The translations under genes were made by a program, and so were the position numbers. DNA of 11,597 nt from Phoronis pallida (lineage: Eukaryota > Phoronida > Phoronidae), in NCBI GenBank assembly GCA_028565715.1, contig JAOXYC010203796.1, forward strand, positions 1-11,597. The letters run 5' to 3'. Below are positions 1-8,543 of this stretch, piece by piece. Position 1 is the stretch's first letter; every line of letters starts with the position of its first letter. Under the pieces are notes generated by a model. It saw only the letters and a list, made by a program, of their open reading frames with translations. It was not told the origin of the DNA and ran no database searches.

Positions 1-349
1 TCGTTTTAAAGTTCATAAATCTGGGCTTCATCAGTCCGATAGAACTTTTAAACTTCGGTACAACAATACCGGTAGTATTTTTTTAGAAATCGGAAACGAA
101 ACAACAGTTCAAATAAGTCGCTTTTTTGAAATTCAATTTACTTTAAATCTAGTAGATCTACTTTTCAGTTAAAGGCGATGTTTTAATAACAATAAAGGTA
201 GTATAGTACTCCGGATTCGTAATGTATATTGGAGATGTTTTTTATCTAAATCTTCTGAAAGGTTTTGGATTGTCATGTATGCATCGTAATTATGCTACTC
301 GGATGAACTTTATCAGACTCTGGTTTACAATACCAACGGCGATAGTGTA
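1..349. other. Unassigned AT-rich sequence
   Basis: I find no exon with a believable frame and splice sites here, and no RNA gene or clear repeat. It is plain AT-rich intergenic or intronic sequence. If exon 1 of the coiled-coil gene is really internal, this stretch would be part of an upstream intron. Confidence 0.4.
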
Positions 350-391
350 TATTCGGTAACGCACAGATGATATTCGGTAACGCACAGATGA
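350..391. repeat. 21-bp tandem duplication, two copies
   Basis: The 21 bases TATTCGGTAACGCACAGATG plus A occur twice head to tail (350-370 and 371-391) without a mismatch. The duplication abuts the left edge of the large inverted repeat that follows. It may be a local slippage or insertion product linked to that repeat. Confidence 0.9.
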
Positions 392-898
392 TATTTACGG
401 GGTCGGCCCGGTGTTTACCGGGCCCGATGTTTCCCCGTCCCGATGTTTACCAACCATTGTTCCCCCGTACCGATGTTTCCTCGTACCGATGCTACCCCGT
501 CCCGATGCTTCCCCGTCCCGCTGTTCCCCCGTACCGATGTTCCCCCGTTCCGCTGTTCCCCAGGCCCGCTGTTTCCCTGTACCATCATGATGATGATTAT
601 GTAAATCCAGAGTCTATTCCATCACATCGGGGTCTCAAACGTATACAGGCAACTATTTCTAGATGTCTTTTAGGGTGGTCGTAATGTAATTGTCATGCTA
701 GAAAATCGGCACGGGGAAACATCGGTACGGGGAAACAGCGGGACTGGGAAACATCGGTACAGGGAAACAGCGGGACGGGGAAGCATCGGGACGGGGAAAC
801 ATCGGTACAGGGGGAACAGCGGTACGGGGGAACAAAGGTTGGGAAACATCGGGACGGGGAAACATCGGGCCTGGTAAACACCGGTACGGCCCCGATAT
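392..898. repeat. Fold-back inverted repeat with 16-bp tandem units
   Basis: The left arm (about 392-583) and right arm (about 706-898) are imperfect reverse complements around a spacer of about 120 bases. Each arm is itself a tandem array of degenerate 16-bp units of the type GATGTTTCCCCGTCCC on the left and its complement on the right, about a dozen units per arm. The arms are GC-rich against an AT-rich background. Because 16 is not a multiple of three, several frames stay open on both strands and spell Pro/Val/Arg/Phe-rich peptides. I treat these as artefacts. The architecture resembles fold-back transposable elements, whose long terminal inverted repeats are made of short subrepeats. No transposase is present and I found no convincing target-site duplication. 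Confidence 0.85.
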
Positions 899-1084
899 TT
901 ATATCTAAACACTCGAGAGTGTGAAAGGATCATTCAGTAACATCCCAATATATGCATAGGTGACGAGAGGGAGGGTTTATTTAAGTTTTAAAAGGCGAGA
1001 AATTAGAATTTACAAAACTCTTATAAAGTTAATATTAAAACGAACACAAATGCATTTTAAGGTAACAAAAAGTCCAAACCAAAA

Positions 1085-1290
1085 ATGACCCAGTGCCAGC
1101 AAACAATGGACGTGCAGGATCGTTCCTTCAGTCAAAAGATCTCCGGAGTCATGGCCACAATGAGAGAAGAGCTCGGGGTATTGTCGACGACGTTGGAGAG
1201 TAACAAAAGCCTTGTCAACCAGAGGAAGGTCTCACTTGAATCCTTACAGGCAGATCTGATCACATATTTCAGCGAAAATAAAGAGTTACG
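1085..1290 (+). CDS. Coiled-coil gene, exon 1 (or first visible exon)
   Basis: Encodes residues 1-68 plus two bases of codon 69, starting MTQCQQTMDVQDRSF. The donor is ACG|GTACGT at 1291. An in-frame TAA at 1058-1060 lies just upstream of the ATG. The alternative is an internal exon starting at 1062 after TTTTAAG, which would add NKKSKPK before the Met. The preceding sequence is a weak polypyrimidine tract, so I slightly favour the ATG. Confidence 0.68.
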
Positions 1291-4200
1291 GTACGTATAC
1301 ATATATATTCTAGCCATATGTTTATGGAGTGCACATTATTGTATCTTAAACCACGGAAGTTTAAAAGTCGTGGTTCCACGATGTCACTACGTCTCCGGTC
1401 CGGACTAGCATGCGAAGGATTAAGACAAATAATTGTTTATGCGTTTCAATTTCTATAACAGTTATAATATGGTCGTCCGTTAAACTAAACCATCAATTGC
1501 AAATATGCTTATTTTAATTAAAGAGGTGTCGACCACATTTTTAGAGCGTTTTCAAACAAGCTATATAAAGTACCGGCAGTAAATTTATCATTCTGGTGAC
1601 AAACGTTGCGTCTATAGGATGGTACAATTTGATCACTGAGTAGCCTACATTGAACTTAAGCCACAATCGTTTAACGTCCTCTAAGACATACGGTTTATGG
1701 GTGGTAATAGTTGTATTTTTTTTTTAATTCCGTAAGTGAGATGCAGCATAGATGGTTTTTGAAAAAAAACAAATCTCTTACAATCAAAGATACTGCTAGA
1801 CTTTAATGGCACTTTTCACATTGTATTTTGGAGTGACGTTTCTCCTCTTTTTAAGGATTAACAACAATAAAATGCTAAAGGAAAACGCCGAGTTAGTAGC
1901 AGGTCAACATAAGGAGATATGTGCATTGAAGGAACTGATAGAGCTTCTCAATAAAGAGAAAACTGGTAAAATGTATTTTTCATGTCATTTGCAATCAAAC
2001 TGTCATTTTATATTATTGCTTTGTCCGGATAATACCGGGGAAAGTATTCTTGAAATGCTTGTGATGATTGTGATGCTAAAAAAACAATGGGAATGGTAGG
2101 GAATTGAAATTGCTCATTCAATTTTTGTGACTTCAGTGTTTAAAGCATTCGACAATCGTTTCATAATATACTTCTACGTGATTTACATTTCCCTTTTCTG
2201 CACATTTTAAGGACAAATCATACAGCACAGAAAAGCGTTGGGTTTGTGTTTTGAGGTCATCAGACCCACTCATGTTTTTTCTTTTTTAAATGGGGGTTGG
2301 GCGTTCATGTGAGACATGAAGGCGAATCTGATGAAATAGTCAGTAAACTGTATCGAAATTGTTTAATTATGAGAATTCTGCTTTTTTTACTAATTCTTCT
2401 AGTGACAATATCAAAGTGTGTCAACGCAAAACTATTACCGGCGCGAAGTCTTCAAAATGGCTACCCAAAAATATGAGTTACTTTTATCAACTCTATGTAC
2501 GTCATCAAACAACTTTGCTGTCTGGCCAATTTAATTGCTTGTGATTATCAGCGTGTAGTTCTTTTTAACAAAACACAATTAGCTGTAGGGTCAATTAGAG
2601 ATTTGTTTCAAGTCCAAGCCAAGACACGAAAACAATTCTCATTTTTCATTTGTACTAATTGATTAATTACGGTCGCCAAAACAAACTCAATAGCAATCAT
2701 AGTGCATCATATGTCTAGTTCAATATATTTCAGAACTACAAAAACAGTTAAATCTTGTAAAATATTCCAAGTCTGTGAGAGAATTCAAACTAGAATGAAG
2801 AGTTAAGGAGTAAATCTTAGGGGTAAGAATATCTAAACGTTGACTTTCGCTCTTGTGGTAAGAATATCTAAACGTTGCGTTGACTTTCGCTGTCGGAGTA
2901 AGAATATCCAAACGCTGTGTTTCGCTGTCGAGGTAAGAATATCTAAAAGTTGCCTTTCGATCTCGCGGCATAAGAAAGTATAAACGTTGACTTTCGCCGT
3001 CGGGGTGGAAATATCCAAACTTTATCTTTCACTGTCGAGGTAAGATATATCTAAATATTGCCTTACCGCTTTCGCGGTAAGAATATCTAAACGTGGACTT
3101 TCGCTGTCAGAGTAAAAATATCCAAACGCTGTCTTTCGCTGTCGAGGTAAGAATATCTAAAAGTTGCCTTTCGATCTCGCGGTATAAGAATAAATATTAA
3201 AACGTTGACTTTCGCTGTCGGGGTAAGAATATTCAAGCGTTGTCTTTTGCTCTCGAGGTAAGAATATCTTAAATGTTGCCTTTCGCTGTCGCGATAAGAA
3301 TATCTACATGTTGCCTTTCGCTGTCGGCTCGCAGTAAAATATATAAACGTTGACTATCGCTGTCGCGGTAAGAAAATCTAAATGTTGCCTTTGCTGTCGA
3401 CTCGCATTAAACATATATAAACGTTGACTTTCGCTGTCACGGTAAAAATATCGAAAGCTTGAGGATTGACATTTGTTGTCGCGGTAAGAATATCTAAACG
3501 TTGACTTTCGCTGTTGCAAATTGACACAGAAACCGTTCACGCGGTGAAGAATATCGTCTAACCAATTTTTTTATGAAGAGTTTGTTTAACCAAACATCGT
3601 TGATAATCACATTGCTTGATTATCGTACAGTAAATGTACACATTCAAAATTACTTTTTAGAGAATGGATCGTTGTGTTGCTTAGCAATTCGTCATACATT
3701 GGTAAAAAATGTAGGCATACAGTTATTTTTTCTGATTGTAGATAATCACAAACTTATGGAAAATCAAAAACTCGAAAGTGAGAAAACAAAGAGGGATTTG
3801 GAAGCCTTGAAAATCACATACGGTAAGTCAAATGTATTCTAAAGAAGTATACTGCGCCCAATAAGAAATAACTTGCATTAGTGTTTTTGAAAATTCTAGA
3901 GGTTGTTTTGTTATTTTCTGTAATTTATTTTTAGATGAGTTGCTGTCCAAATTCCGCCATCAGACGATCGAGTTCGCCGCCAAAAAGATTCAACAGAAGG
4001 CTAATTCTCAACAAATCAAACTATTAACGGTATTTAAAAATAGTTTTTCAGACAAATCGGGAGTTTTTAAGACTTTTAATATGATGTTTATCTTAAAGAC
4101 TTTCTTGCACTCCGTTATTTAAAAGAAAATTCGGCAATTTCGAAATATAACGTGGTTGATTTGGTTTCTTGGTGTCAGCTGACACAAATTAAGGGCTTCA

Positions 4201-6137
4201 AGAGTGTTCCTGTGGGAGACTGCGTGGTCAAGTACCGCCGGACGCCAGTTAGACTTCGTCCTGCGGGCACCGCACACTGAAGTTTTCCACTCCTCTCAGA
4301 AGGGTTTTAGCATGAACTATACATAACACAGTTCTATATGTTTTAGTTGTGAAAGAGAATGCGAGTGTGAATAGAACCTCGGGTGTTATGTTTACAGAAC
4401 GGCTTCCGGAGTTGGTGATAATTTTAAAAATAGTTTTACAGTTGACGACGTTGTACTTGATAAAGTACTGCCTATTCGCTGTCCTATTATATTTAAATTT
4501 GAATCATTGTCCTTGGTATGGTCTGTTTGGATATCTCTATAAAACTCACATGGCCCATCCATCTAAACCAACTTTGACCGTGTTTACTAGACACGCGATG
4601 GTCCTACGACACTATGGTCCTACGGCATCATAGCCCTACAATGACGATAAAACGACAACATGGTCCTACGAAAAGTTGGTCCTACGATTGCGATAAAACG
4701 ACATCATGGTCCTACGATACGAATAAAACGACATCATAGTCCTACGATTCGAATAAAACGACATGATGGTCCTACGATTGTGATAAAACGATATCATAGT
4801 CCCACGATTGCTAAAAACAATCGTAGGACTAGGATGTCGTAGGACCATGATGACGTAGGACCATATGGTGTCGTGGGACCATGATGGCGTGGAACCATCA
4901 TGTTGCACCCAAATGAAATCTAAAATATTCGGTATCGAATGGTGAATGCATATTTCCATCTCATATTCATAACAGAACAGAGTGAAACAGCTACAGAAGG
5001 AGACTGGATCTCGTCTAAATTCACCGGACACCAGCAGTAGCCTCAGGCTGCTGGAGAACATCCACAGCGATCTTGCAACACGACTGCTAGACAGTCCAGG
5101 GGCGAGTCTCCTTCTGGGCGAGTCACGTTTTGAACAGGAGGACAAAAACTCGAACATCCAAGGGGAAGACGAAGGTAGTTTACAGAGCTTTGATCCGAAG
5201 TTGAACATGGAGCTTGATTTGGAACACCAAGACCCCAAGTCTAAACGTGAGCAAGCATTTTTACATGGGAATAAAAATGTCTTTTCCAAGATACCTTTAG
5301 ACCACTACATTGTACATCTGCATGGCATAGTCTGTGAAAAGAAACTCTACGTCGAGCTGAAATGTAACGAATGCTGGTGTAGGAATGAGAATGCCCGAAT
5401 TACCTTAAAAATAAAAAAACGCTGACCAATTATTGTCAGTATTACGAGTTCTTCAAAGTTCTAAAAAGACTGACAAAACGGCTACATGGATTTCTTTTAG
5501 TATGAATAAGGAGGTCGAACATGGTAAACCGAGTAATCTTAATTCTCCAATATTCCAGAACTACACTGGGAAGAGATAGAAGCGTACTTATCACTCAGTG
5601 AAGACCTTCAGACGATGAGGGAGGAACGACGCCGATACCATAACCAGGTGAGTTGTCAGTGCGAATACGTGTATAAGAGAGGCGGACTGTCTTTTTTGTG
5701 CACGCGTCTCACATTTTAGGACCCAGGACGACCCTTTTCACTTATATTAAACTGTCACATAATCAGGTAAAAGTGTTCACCGATGGCATGATGAATTAAA
5801 ACGAAAACAGAAAAAATTCTTATTGCTCGTATTATGTTTTTCAACAAAAGCCGATAAGCATGAAATGTACATGAATGGTAGATATCATTACCTAGTAAAA
5901 AGATTGACTTATTACGGCGATTGAGAGGAAGTGGTTATTTCGCAATTTGTTGTTTTTAAGGTTTGTCAGCTACAGATGAAAATTATTTCAAAGGACCAGC
6001 GTATACATCAACTCGAAGGCATGATTGGTAGAAATAGACATGTGACAGCACTGCCACGTGACTCGGAAACAGATATTGGTGCCTCAATGGGGAAACACGA
6101 GCGACCGGTTTCTAACTTAGACGCGGTTGTTACGTAA
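1085..6137 (+). CDS. Seven-exon coiled-coil protein gene, unnamed
   Basis: Joined exons: 1085-1290, 1856-1965, 3742-3822, 3935-4029, 4976-5246, 5559-5647 and 5961-6137, totalling 1029 nt (342 residues plus stop). All six introns are GT-AG and all exon phases match, which is strong evidence for a real gene. Residues about 15-175 are charged, with regularly spaced Leu/Ile and few prolines, as in a long coiled coil. About 175-255 is acidic and Ser-rich, probably disordered. About 256-305 is a second helical, coiled-coil-like stretch. The tail is short and polar. I see no signal peptide, membrane segment or catalytic motif. A structural or scaffold role (centrosomal, ciliary, cytoskeletal or chromosomal) is possible, but I do not recognise the family. 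The start is uncertain: the ATG at 1085 has A at -3, but an AG at 1060-1061 could make this an internal exon. Confidence 0.72.
1291..1855 (+). other. Intron 1, nothing else seen
   Basis: Runs from GTACGT to CTCTTTTTAAG. The 3' end has a good pyrimidine tract (TTTCTCCTCTTTTTAAG). No repeats or other exons were recognised in it. Confidence 0.6.
1856..1965 (+). CDS. Coiled-coil gene, exon 2
   Basis: Its first base G completes the split Arg codon (CG+G) from exon 1. It encodes residues 70-105 and leaves one base (G) at the donor CTG|GTAAAA. Leu and Ile recur at heptad-like spacing (NKMLKENAELVAG, ICALKELIELLNKE), so this is a good coiled-coil segment. The open frame extends upstream of the acceptor into hydrophobic intronic sequence, which I exclude. 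Confidence 0.75.
1966..2819 (+). other. Intron 2, left part without recognised features
   Basis: AT-rich sequence with no splice-bounded exon and no obvious repeat before the minisatellite. Short open frames (for example 2359-2544) lack splice support and read as random composition. Confidence 0.5.
2820..3515. repeat. Minisatellite, about 35-bp unit, 19 copies, in intron 2
   Basis: Units follow the pattern GTAAGAATATCTAAACGTTG then ACTTTCGCTGTCGCG, with a few indels. I count 19 units. Variants alternate in the middle (TTGACTTTCGC against TTGCCTTTCG), and a block of about six units repeats as a higher-order unit: the segment beginning near 2907 recurs near 3121, an offset of 214 bases. Two further units (near 3328 and 3401) share a TCGRCTCGCA insertion. 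A degenerate remnant lies at 3540-3557. Minus-strand open frames here with repeated RYSYRDSESQRL-like peptides are translations of the repeat, not a gene. Confidence 0.92.
3742..3822 (+). CDS. Coiled-coil gene, exon 3
   Basis: Acceptor TTTTTTCTGATTGTAG, donor ACG|GTAAGT (near-consensus). The starting AT joins the G left by exon 2 to make Asp 106. It encodes residues 107-132 and leaves one G. The content NHKLMENQKLESEKTKRDLE is strongly helical and charged, and continues the coiled coil. Confidence 0.78.
3935..4029 (+). CDS. Coiled-coil gene, exon 4
   Basis: Acceptor TAATTTATTTTTAG. The starting AT joins the G from exon 3 to make Asp 133, and the exon encodes residues 134-164 (ELLSKFRHQTIEFAAKK and on). 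The donor ACG|GTATTT is weak at +5, so this boundary is the least certain in the gene. It does give phase 0, which matches exon 5 exactly. Confidence 0.7.
4030..4596 (+). other. Intron 4, left part; GC-richer island at about 4175-4300
   Basis: Most of this is AT-rich. A GC-richer island of about 120 bases lies at 4175-4300. A frame at 4080-4280 is open for 66 codons to a TGA but has no ATG and does not splice in phase with the gene. A good acceptor (TATGTTTTAG, 4337-4346) precedes another open frame, but its phase does not fit exon 4. I assign no function. Confidence 0.4.
4597..4901. repeat. Second fold-back repeat with 30-bp tandem units, in intron 4
   Basis: The left arm carries tandem 30-bp units built around CATGGTCCTACGATT and GATAAAACGACAT, most regular at 4682-4810. 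The right arm (4818-4901) carries the reverse complement (CGTAGGACCATGATG). The turn is a tight hairpin near 4803-4825 with a seven-base loop. The arms differ in length and the outer portions pair only imperfectly. Because 30 is divisible by three, open frames run on both strands with repeated GPTIRIKRHH-type peptides, including a 207-codon minus-strand frame that also reads antisense through exon 5. I regard all of these as artefacts. Confidence 0.87.
4976..5246 (+). CDS. Coiled-coil gene, exon 5
   Basis: Acceptor CATATTCATAACAG in phase 0. It encodes residues 165-254, starting NRVKQLQKETGS, then Ser/Leu-rich and acidic sequence (EQEDKNSNIQGEDEG) that looks disordered. The preferred donor is AAC|GTGAGC at 5247, leaving one C. 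A second donor, AAG|GTAGTT at 5175, leaves one base in the same phase and would remove 24 residues. Open sequence runs on to a TGA at 5423-5425, but exon 6 supports splicing. Confidence 0.72.
5559..5647 (+). CDS. Coiled-coil gene, exon 6
   Basis: Acceptor CCAATATTCCAG, donor CAG|GTGAGT (consensus). Only one of three frames is open across the exon. It needs one base from exon 5 and ends in phase 0, as both neighbours require. It encodes LHWEEIEAYLSLSEDLQ then TMREERRRYHNQ, a charged helix. It is too short to stand out as an open frame alone. Confidence 0.75.
5961..6137 (+). CDS. Coiled-coil gene, exon 7 (terminal)
   Basis: Acceptor TTTGTTGTTTTTAAG in phase 0. It encodes the last 58 residues: a helical start (VCQLQMKIISKDQRIHQLEG) then a polar tail ending SNLDAVVT and TAA at 6135-6137. 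The frame also opens upstream to 5931, but that part is the pyrimidine tract. Confidence 0.73.
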   Translation, partial: VCQLQMKIISKDQRIHQLEGMIGRNRHVTALPRDSETDIGASMGKHERPVSNLDAVVT

Positions 6138-6162
6138 TAAAGGGACAGTTTTGAAAAATAAA
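6136..6162 (+). promoter_or_regulatory. Candidate polyadenylation signals of the coiled-coil gene
   Basis: AATAAA at 6136-6141 shares its first two bases with the TAA stop. A second AATAAA lies at 6157-6162. If used, the 3' UTR would be only a few dozen bases. The motif is common in AT-rich DNA, so use is unproven. Confidence 0.4.
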
Positions 6163-7595
6163 ACGAGAATGGAAGTAAACAACGGCGATTCTTTTAGGGT
6201 TTATTTCAATCTGCTAGTTAAAAAGCTTGACAAACGTTTCATTTCAAGTTTAATTTTAACTGTTCCTGGCTATGGTTGGACAAAGCAGTTGTTGCGTGAG
6301 TTGCCAACGAGCGAAAAAGAATTGTTTCGTAGATGCGAAAAAAAAACTTCAAAAAGATCAGTGGTGCATTTTCATTTAACAATTATCTAAAGGACGAACT
6401 GCTACCAGACACCGAATGTTTTAAAACCCGTAAATGAAATTATTTTCAACTCATCACGGTCTTTTCACTGCAACCGAGCTTGAAGCGTTACCCTAACAAA
6501 GATAACCTCGCGATAAATAACAATTCTCTCACTTAAAATCCTTGTAATAGTCTCTCAGTGGTCGCTATAATTTCAAGTCATTAAAATACAGGTACATTTG
6601 AACAAGTTTCACTTCAATATTTTTGTATAGAGTTTATGGTCATGAAAAGGGTAAGGCTAATGTTTTGAATGCTATTTTGCGTGGTCGATAATCTTCTCAA
6701 AATGATAAGAACCAATTTGAGTTTAACTCAAATGTTATCACCCAAATATTTTAGAACTTAATGTGATGTCATCGAAAGACTGGCATTTTGTTGCAGCAAG
6801 CTTTGAAAACATCACATTTTTCGGACATTTTCGTCCTCTATGCTTCTTATGACGTATGACGATGGATATGTGCGAGTGTGGGAGCGTATTGTAGTAAAAG
6901 CTTTTTCTGATAATTACAAATAACAAAACTGCAAAATTCATTTACAACAGGAATCCCTGGTTCAGATATATTTGGCAATTGTTTGGTTTCAGTCGAACTG
7001 AAATTTTGAAGTCATTTGAGAAAAACTGATTTTTCTAATTAACGTTTTCAGCTACAAGATGTCTTTCGATGACGTCACAGAGTTCTTAAATACATAAGGG
7101 GTCAGACCACAGTTTTTTGCCTCGTTTCGTACAATGTATTGGAGTGTTGACAAAACTTAATTTTGAGTCTGAATTAATTAAATCATAAATAAAACCCTTT
7201 TTAAAGTTGGGGTATGATTTATTTGTTTAAAAAACTACATTTTTGAAGAACAAACAGCTTGCTACCAAAATTACCATGCTAGGAGACATTGACTTCCTGT
7301 CTGCAGTACCGTAAGTGAAACGGGGTAGGATCACAGTATTACTGGTAGCGGGAAAAGGAGGTGAATACGGTATATAATTTATTGAAGTTTAAAAGTACAC
7401 TATGTTAGATCTTGTCAGGCAAGGGACAGATAGTTTTCGGGTCTAGGGGTTTGGGTTTGGCAAGACAGTTGGCTTGAAATTTGACAAAGTTGCCATTTTT
7501 TGACTGATTTTACACTAGTACATGGACCCTTGTTCATGGGTCCTCCTCAAATAAAAAAATCTTTCAGACATGGTTTCATTAGAAAAACACAAATT
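6138..7595. other. Gene-free AT-rich stretch
   Basis: I find no splice-bounded exon here. An ATG frame at 6169-6390 (73 codons) and a minus-strand frame at 6941-6738 look like chance. Small palindromes occur: ATTTGAGT/ACTCAAAT at 6715-6733, and GGACCC/GGGTCC at 7524-7543. A perfect cAMP-response-type palindrome TGACGTCA lies at 7070-7077, but no start site beside it gives it a role. Confidence 0.45.
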
Positions 7596-7669
7596 TTATT
7601 TCAGTTCAGTGTGTGTAGCCTGTGACAGAGCATCAAAGAAAACCACTAGTTGCGGCACCGCGGAAAAGC
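7596..7669 (-). CDS. Candidate terminal exon of a small minus-strand gene
   Basis: On the minus strand the acceptor GGTTTCCAG is followed by a frame encoding FSAVPQLVVFFDALSQATHT and then ELK and a TAA stop (7598-7596). An AATAAA polyadenylation motif overlaps the stop. The composition is protein-like and the exon needs one base from the preceding exon. A possible upstream chain is exon 8543-8497 and a micro-exon at about 7837-7815. The whole would encode only about 47 residues. I do not recognise the product and this may be chance. Confidence 0.22.
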
Positions 7670-7919
7670 CTGGAAACCGTTTGATCCCTTATTCAACATA
7701 AAAAGAAAACTGAAATTGGTTTCTATATCATAATGATAACATCACAAACCATCCTAAAGAGCATTCACATATTTTGGAATGGTGATTTTCAGATGTCGCC
7801 CGTATATCTCACCTTTGGTACACATACATAAAGTTCTGCCTACGATGACGTAATCAACGAAAGGCAAAATAGCGGATAACTGGCCGAGTAACAGATAAGG
7901 GCCCCCTTGCGAAAAAAAT

Positions 7920-7967
7920 AGTTAGAATCTAACTAGATTCTAACTAGAATCTAGTTAGATTCTAACT
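7920..7967. repeat. 48-bp near-perfect palindrome, left end of the element
   Basis: AGTTAGAATCTAACTAGATT and the following bases read almost identically on the other strand, with mismatch only in the central CTAACTAG. The arms could form a long hairpin. The inner 33 bases recur exactly at 10457-10489. Confidence 0.88.
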
Positions 7968-8291
7968 GAAAGTGAGAAAACTGGAGTTAGATTAAAGTTA
8001 GATTTTGTTTAAAGCAAATTTGTTTATTGAATGAGTTAGATTTTCAAGTCTTTATTACATAAAAGTGAGAATCAAGTTAGAATGTGAACTTATAATAAGT
8101 CTGAGTTAGAATTCGGTTAGCTTTTTGTACTTAAGATATTTTTGAGAACAGCATGATAAGCTTGGAGTTAGATTTAAGTTAGCTTTTTCGTAATTTGATA
8201 TTTAGTGGGTCAAGAATGTCATCACTGACATCCTGTTCACCCCATTTAAAATTTCAACCGTCACTGGTCAAAGCTTAGACGACCAGAGTCA

Positions 8292-8327
8292 TCTCTAGGC
8301 AAATCTTCACAGGCGCCAGCCTAGAGA
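8292..8327. repeat. 9-bp inverted repeat
   Basis: TCTCTAGGC (8292-8300) and GCCTAGAGA (8319-8327) are perfect reverse complements around an 18-base loop. They lie in a short GC-richer patch of the element interior. The function is unknown. Confidence 0.6.
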
Positions 8328-8496
8328 CGACCAACCACGCTAACCCTACAAAAACCTTAAAAAGTTTCTCAAATTTTTTATATGACATCGATGGATTAGC
8401 TTGCCTACCTTGATTTTTTATGAAACCCCAACATTCCATCTTCCATTGGAACCCATTATTTACAACTGTACATAGCGTTATATTTATGAAAACTAC

Positions 8497-8543
8497 CTAA
8501 ATTGAAGAGAACTAATTGGCTTGTCTGTAAACACGACCGCCAT
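8497..8543 (-). CDS. Candidate first exon of a small minus-strand gene
   Basis: The minus strand reads CCAAGATGGCGG. The ATG (8543-8541) opens MAVVFTDKPISSLQF and two bases (AG), followed by a GTAGTT donor at 8496-8491. The ATG sits inside a YY1-type motif, an arrangement known at animal promoters where the motif overlaps the first codons. With a micro-exon near 7837-7815 and the terminal exon 7669-7596 the phases can be made consistent. That needs two unproven joins, so confidence is low. Confidence 0.22.

Noticed and set aside
367-933. Open frames on both strands encoding Pro/Val/Arg/Phe-rich peptides
   Set aside because: They are translations of the 16-bp repeat units. Several frames are open on both strands with the same peptide style, as expected from a stop-free tandem repeat.
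2720-3540. Minus-strand frames with repeated RYSYRDSESQRL-type peptides
   Set aside because: They read the intronic minisatellite antisense, change frame between units, and have no start or splice logic.
4080-4280. A 66-codon frame in the GC-richer island of intron 4, ending PVRLRPAGTAH
   Set aside because: It has no ATG and no phase-compatible splicing to exons 4 or 5, and I recognise no domain. It may be a remnant of a mobile element but cannot be supported.
4347-4410. Possible extra exon after the good acceptor TATGTTTTAG (VKENASVNRTSG)
   Set aside because: Entering it in phase 0 from exon 4 gives TTG TGA, an immediate stop. Exon 4 to exon 5 already joins in frame without it.
4660-4842. 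Plus-strand frame with GPTIRIKRHH repeats
   Set aside because: The unit is 30 bases, so any stop-free unit stays open. The repeat lies in an intron and has no supporting gene context.
4666-5289. The longest open frame in the window, 207 codons on the minus strand
   Set aside because: It is the complement of the 30-bp repeat followed by the antisense of exon 5. The plus strand of exon 5 has phase-matched splice sites and fits the gene, while the minus frame has no domain or coding-like organisation.
6169-6390. 73-codon ATG frame just downstream of the coiled-coil gene
   Set aside because: It follows the gene's stop and polyadenylation motifs, has no recognisable domain or promoter, and its length is within chance for this window.
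7070-7077. Perfect TGACGTCA, a cAMP-response-type palindrome
   Set aside because: It is a single 8-base motif with no promoter or gene start nearby, so it was not called as a regulatory site.
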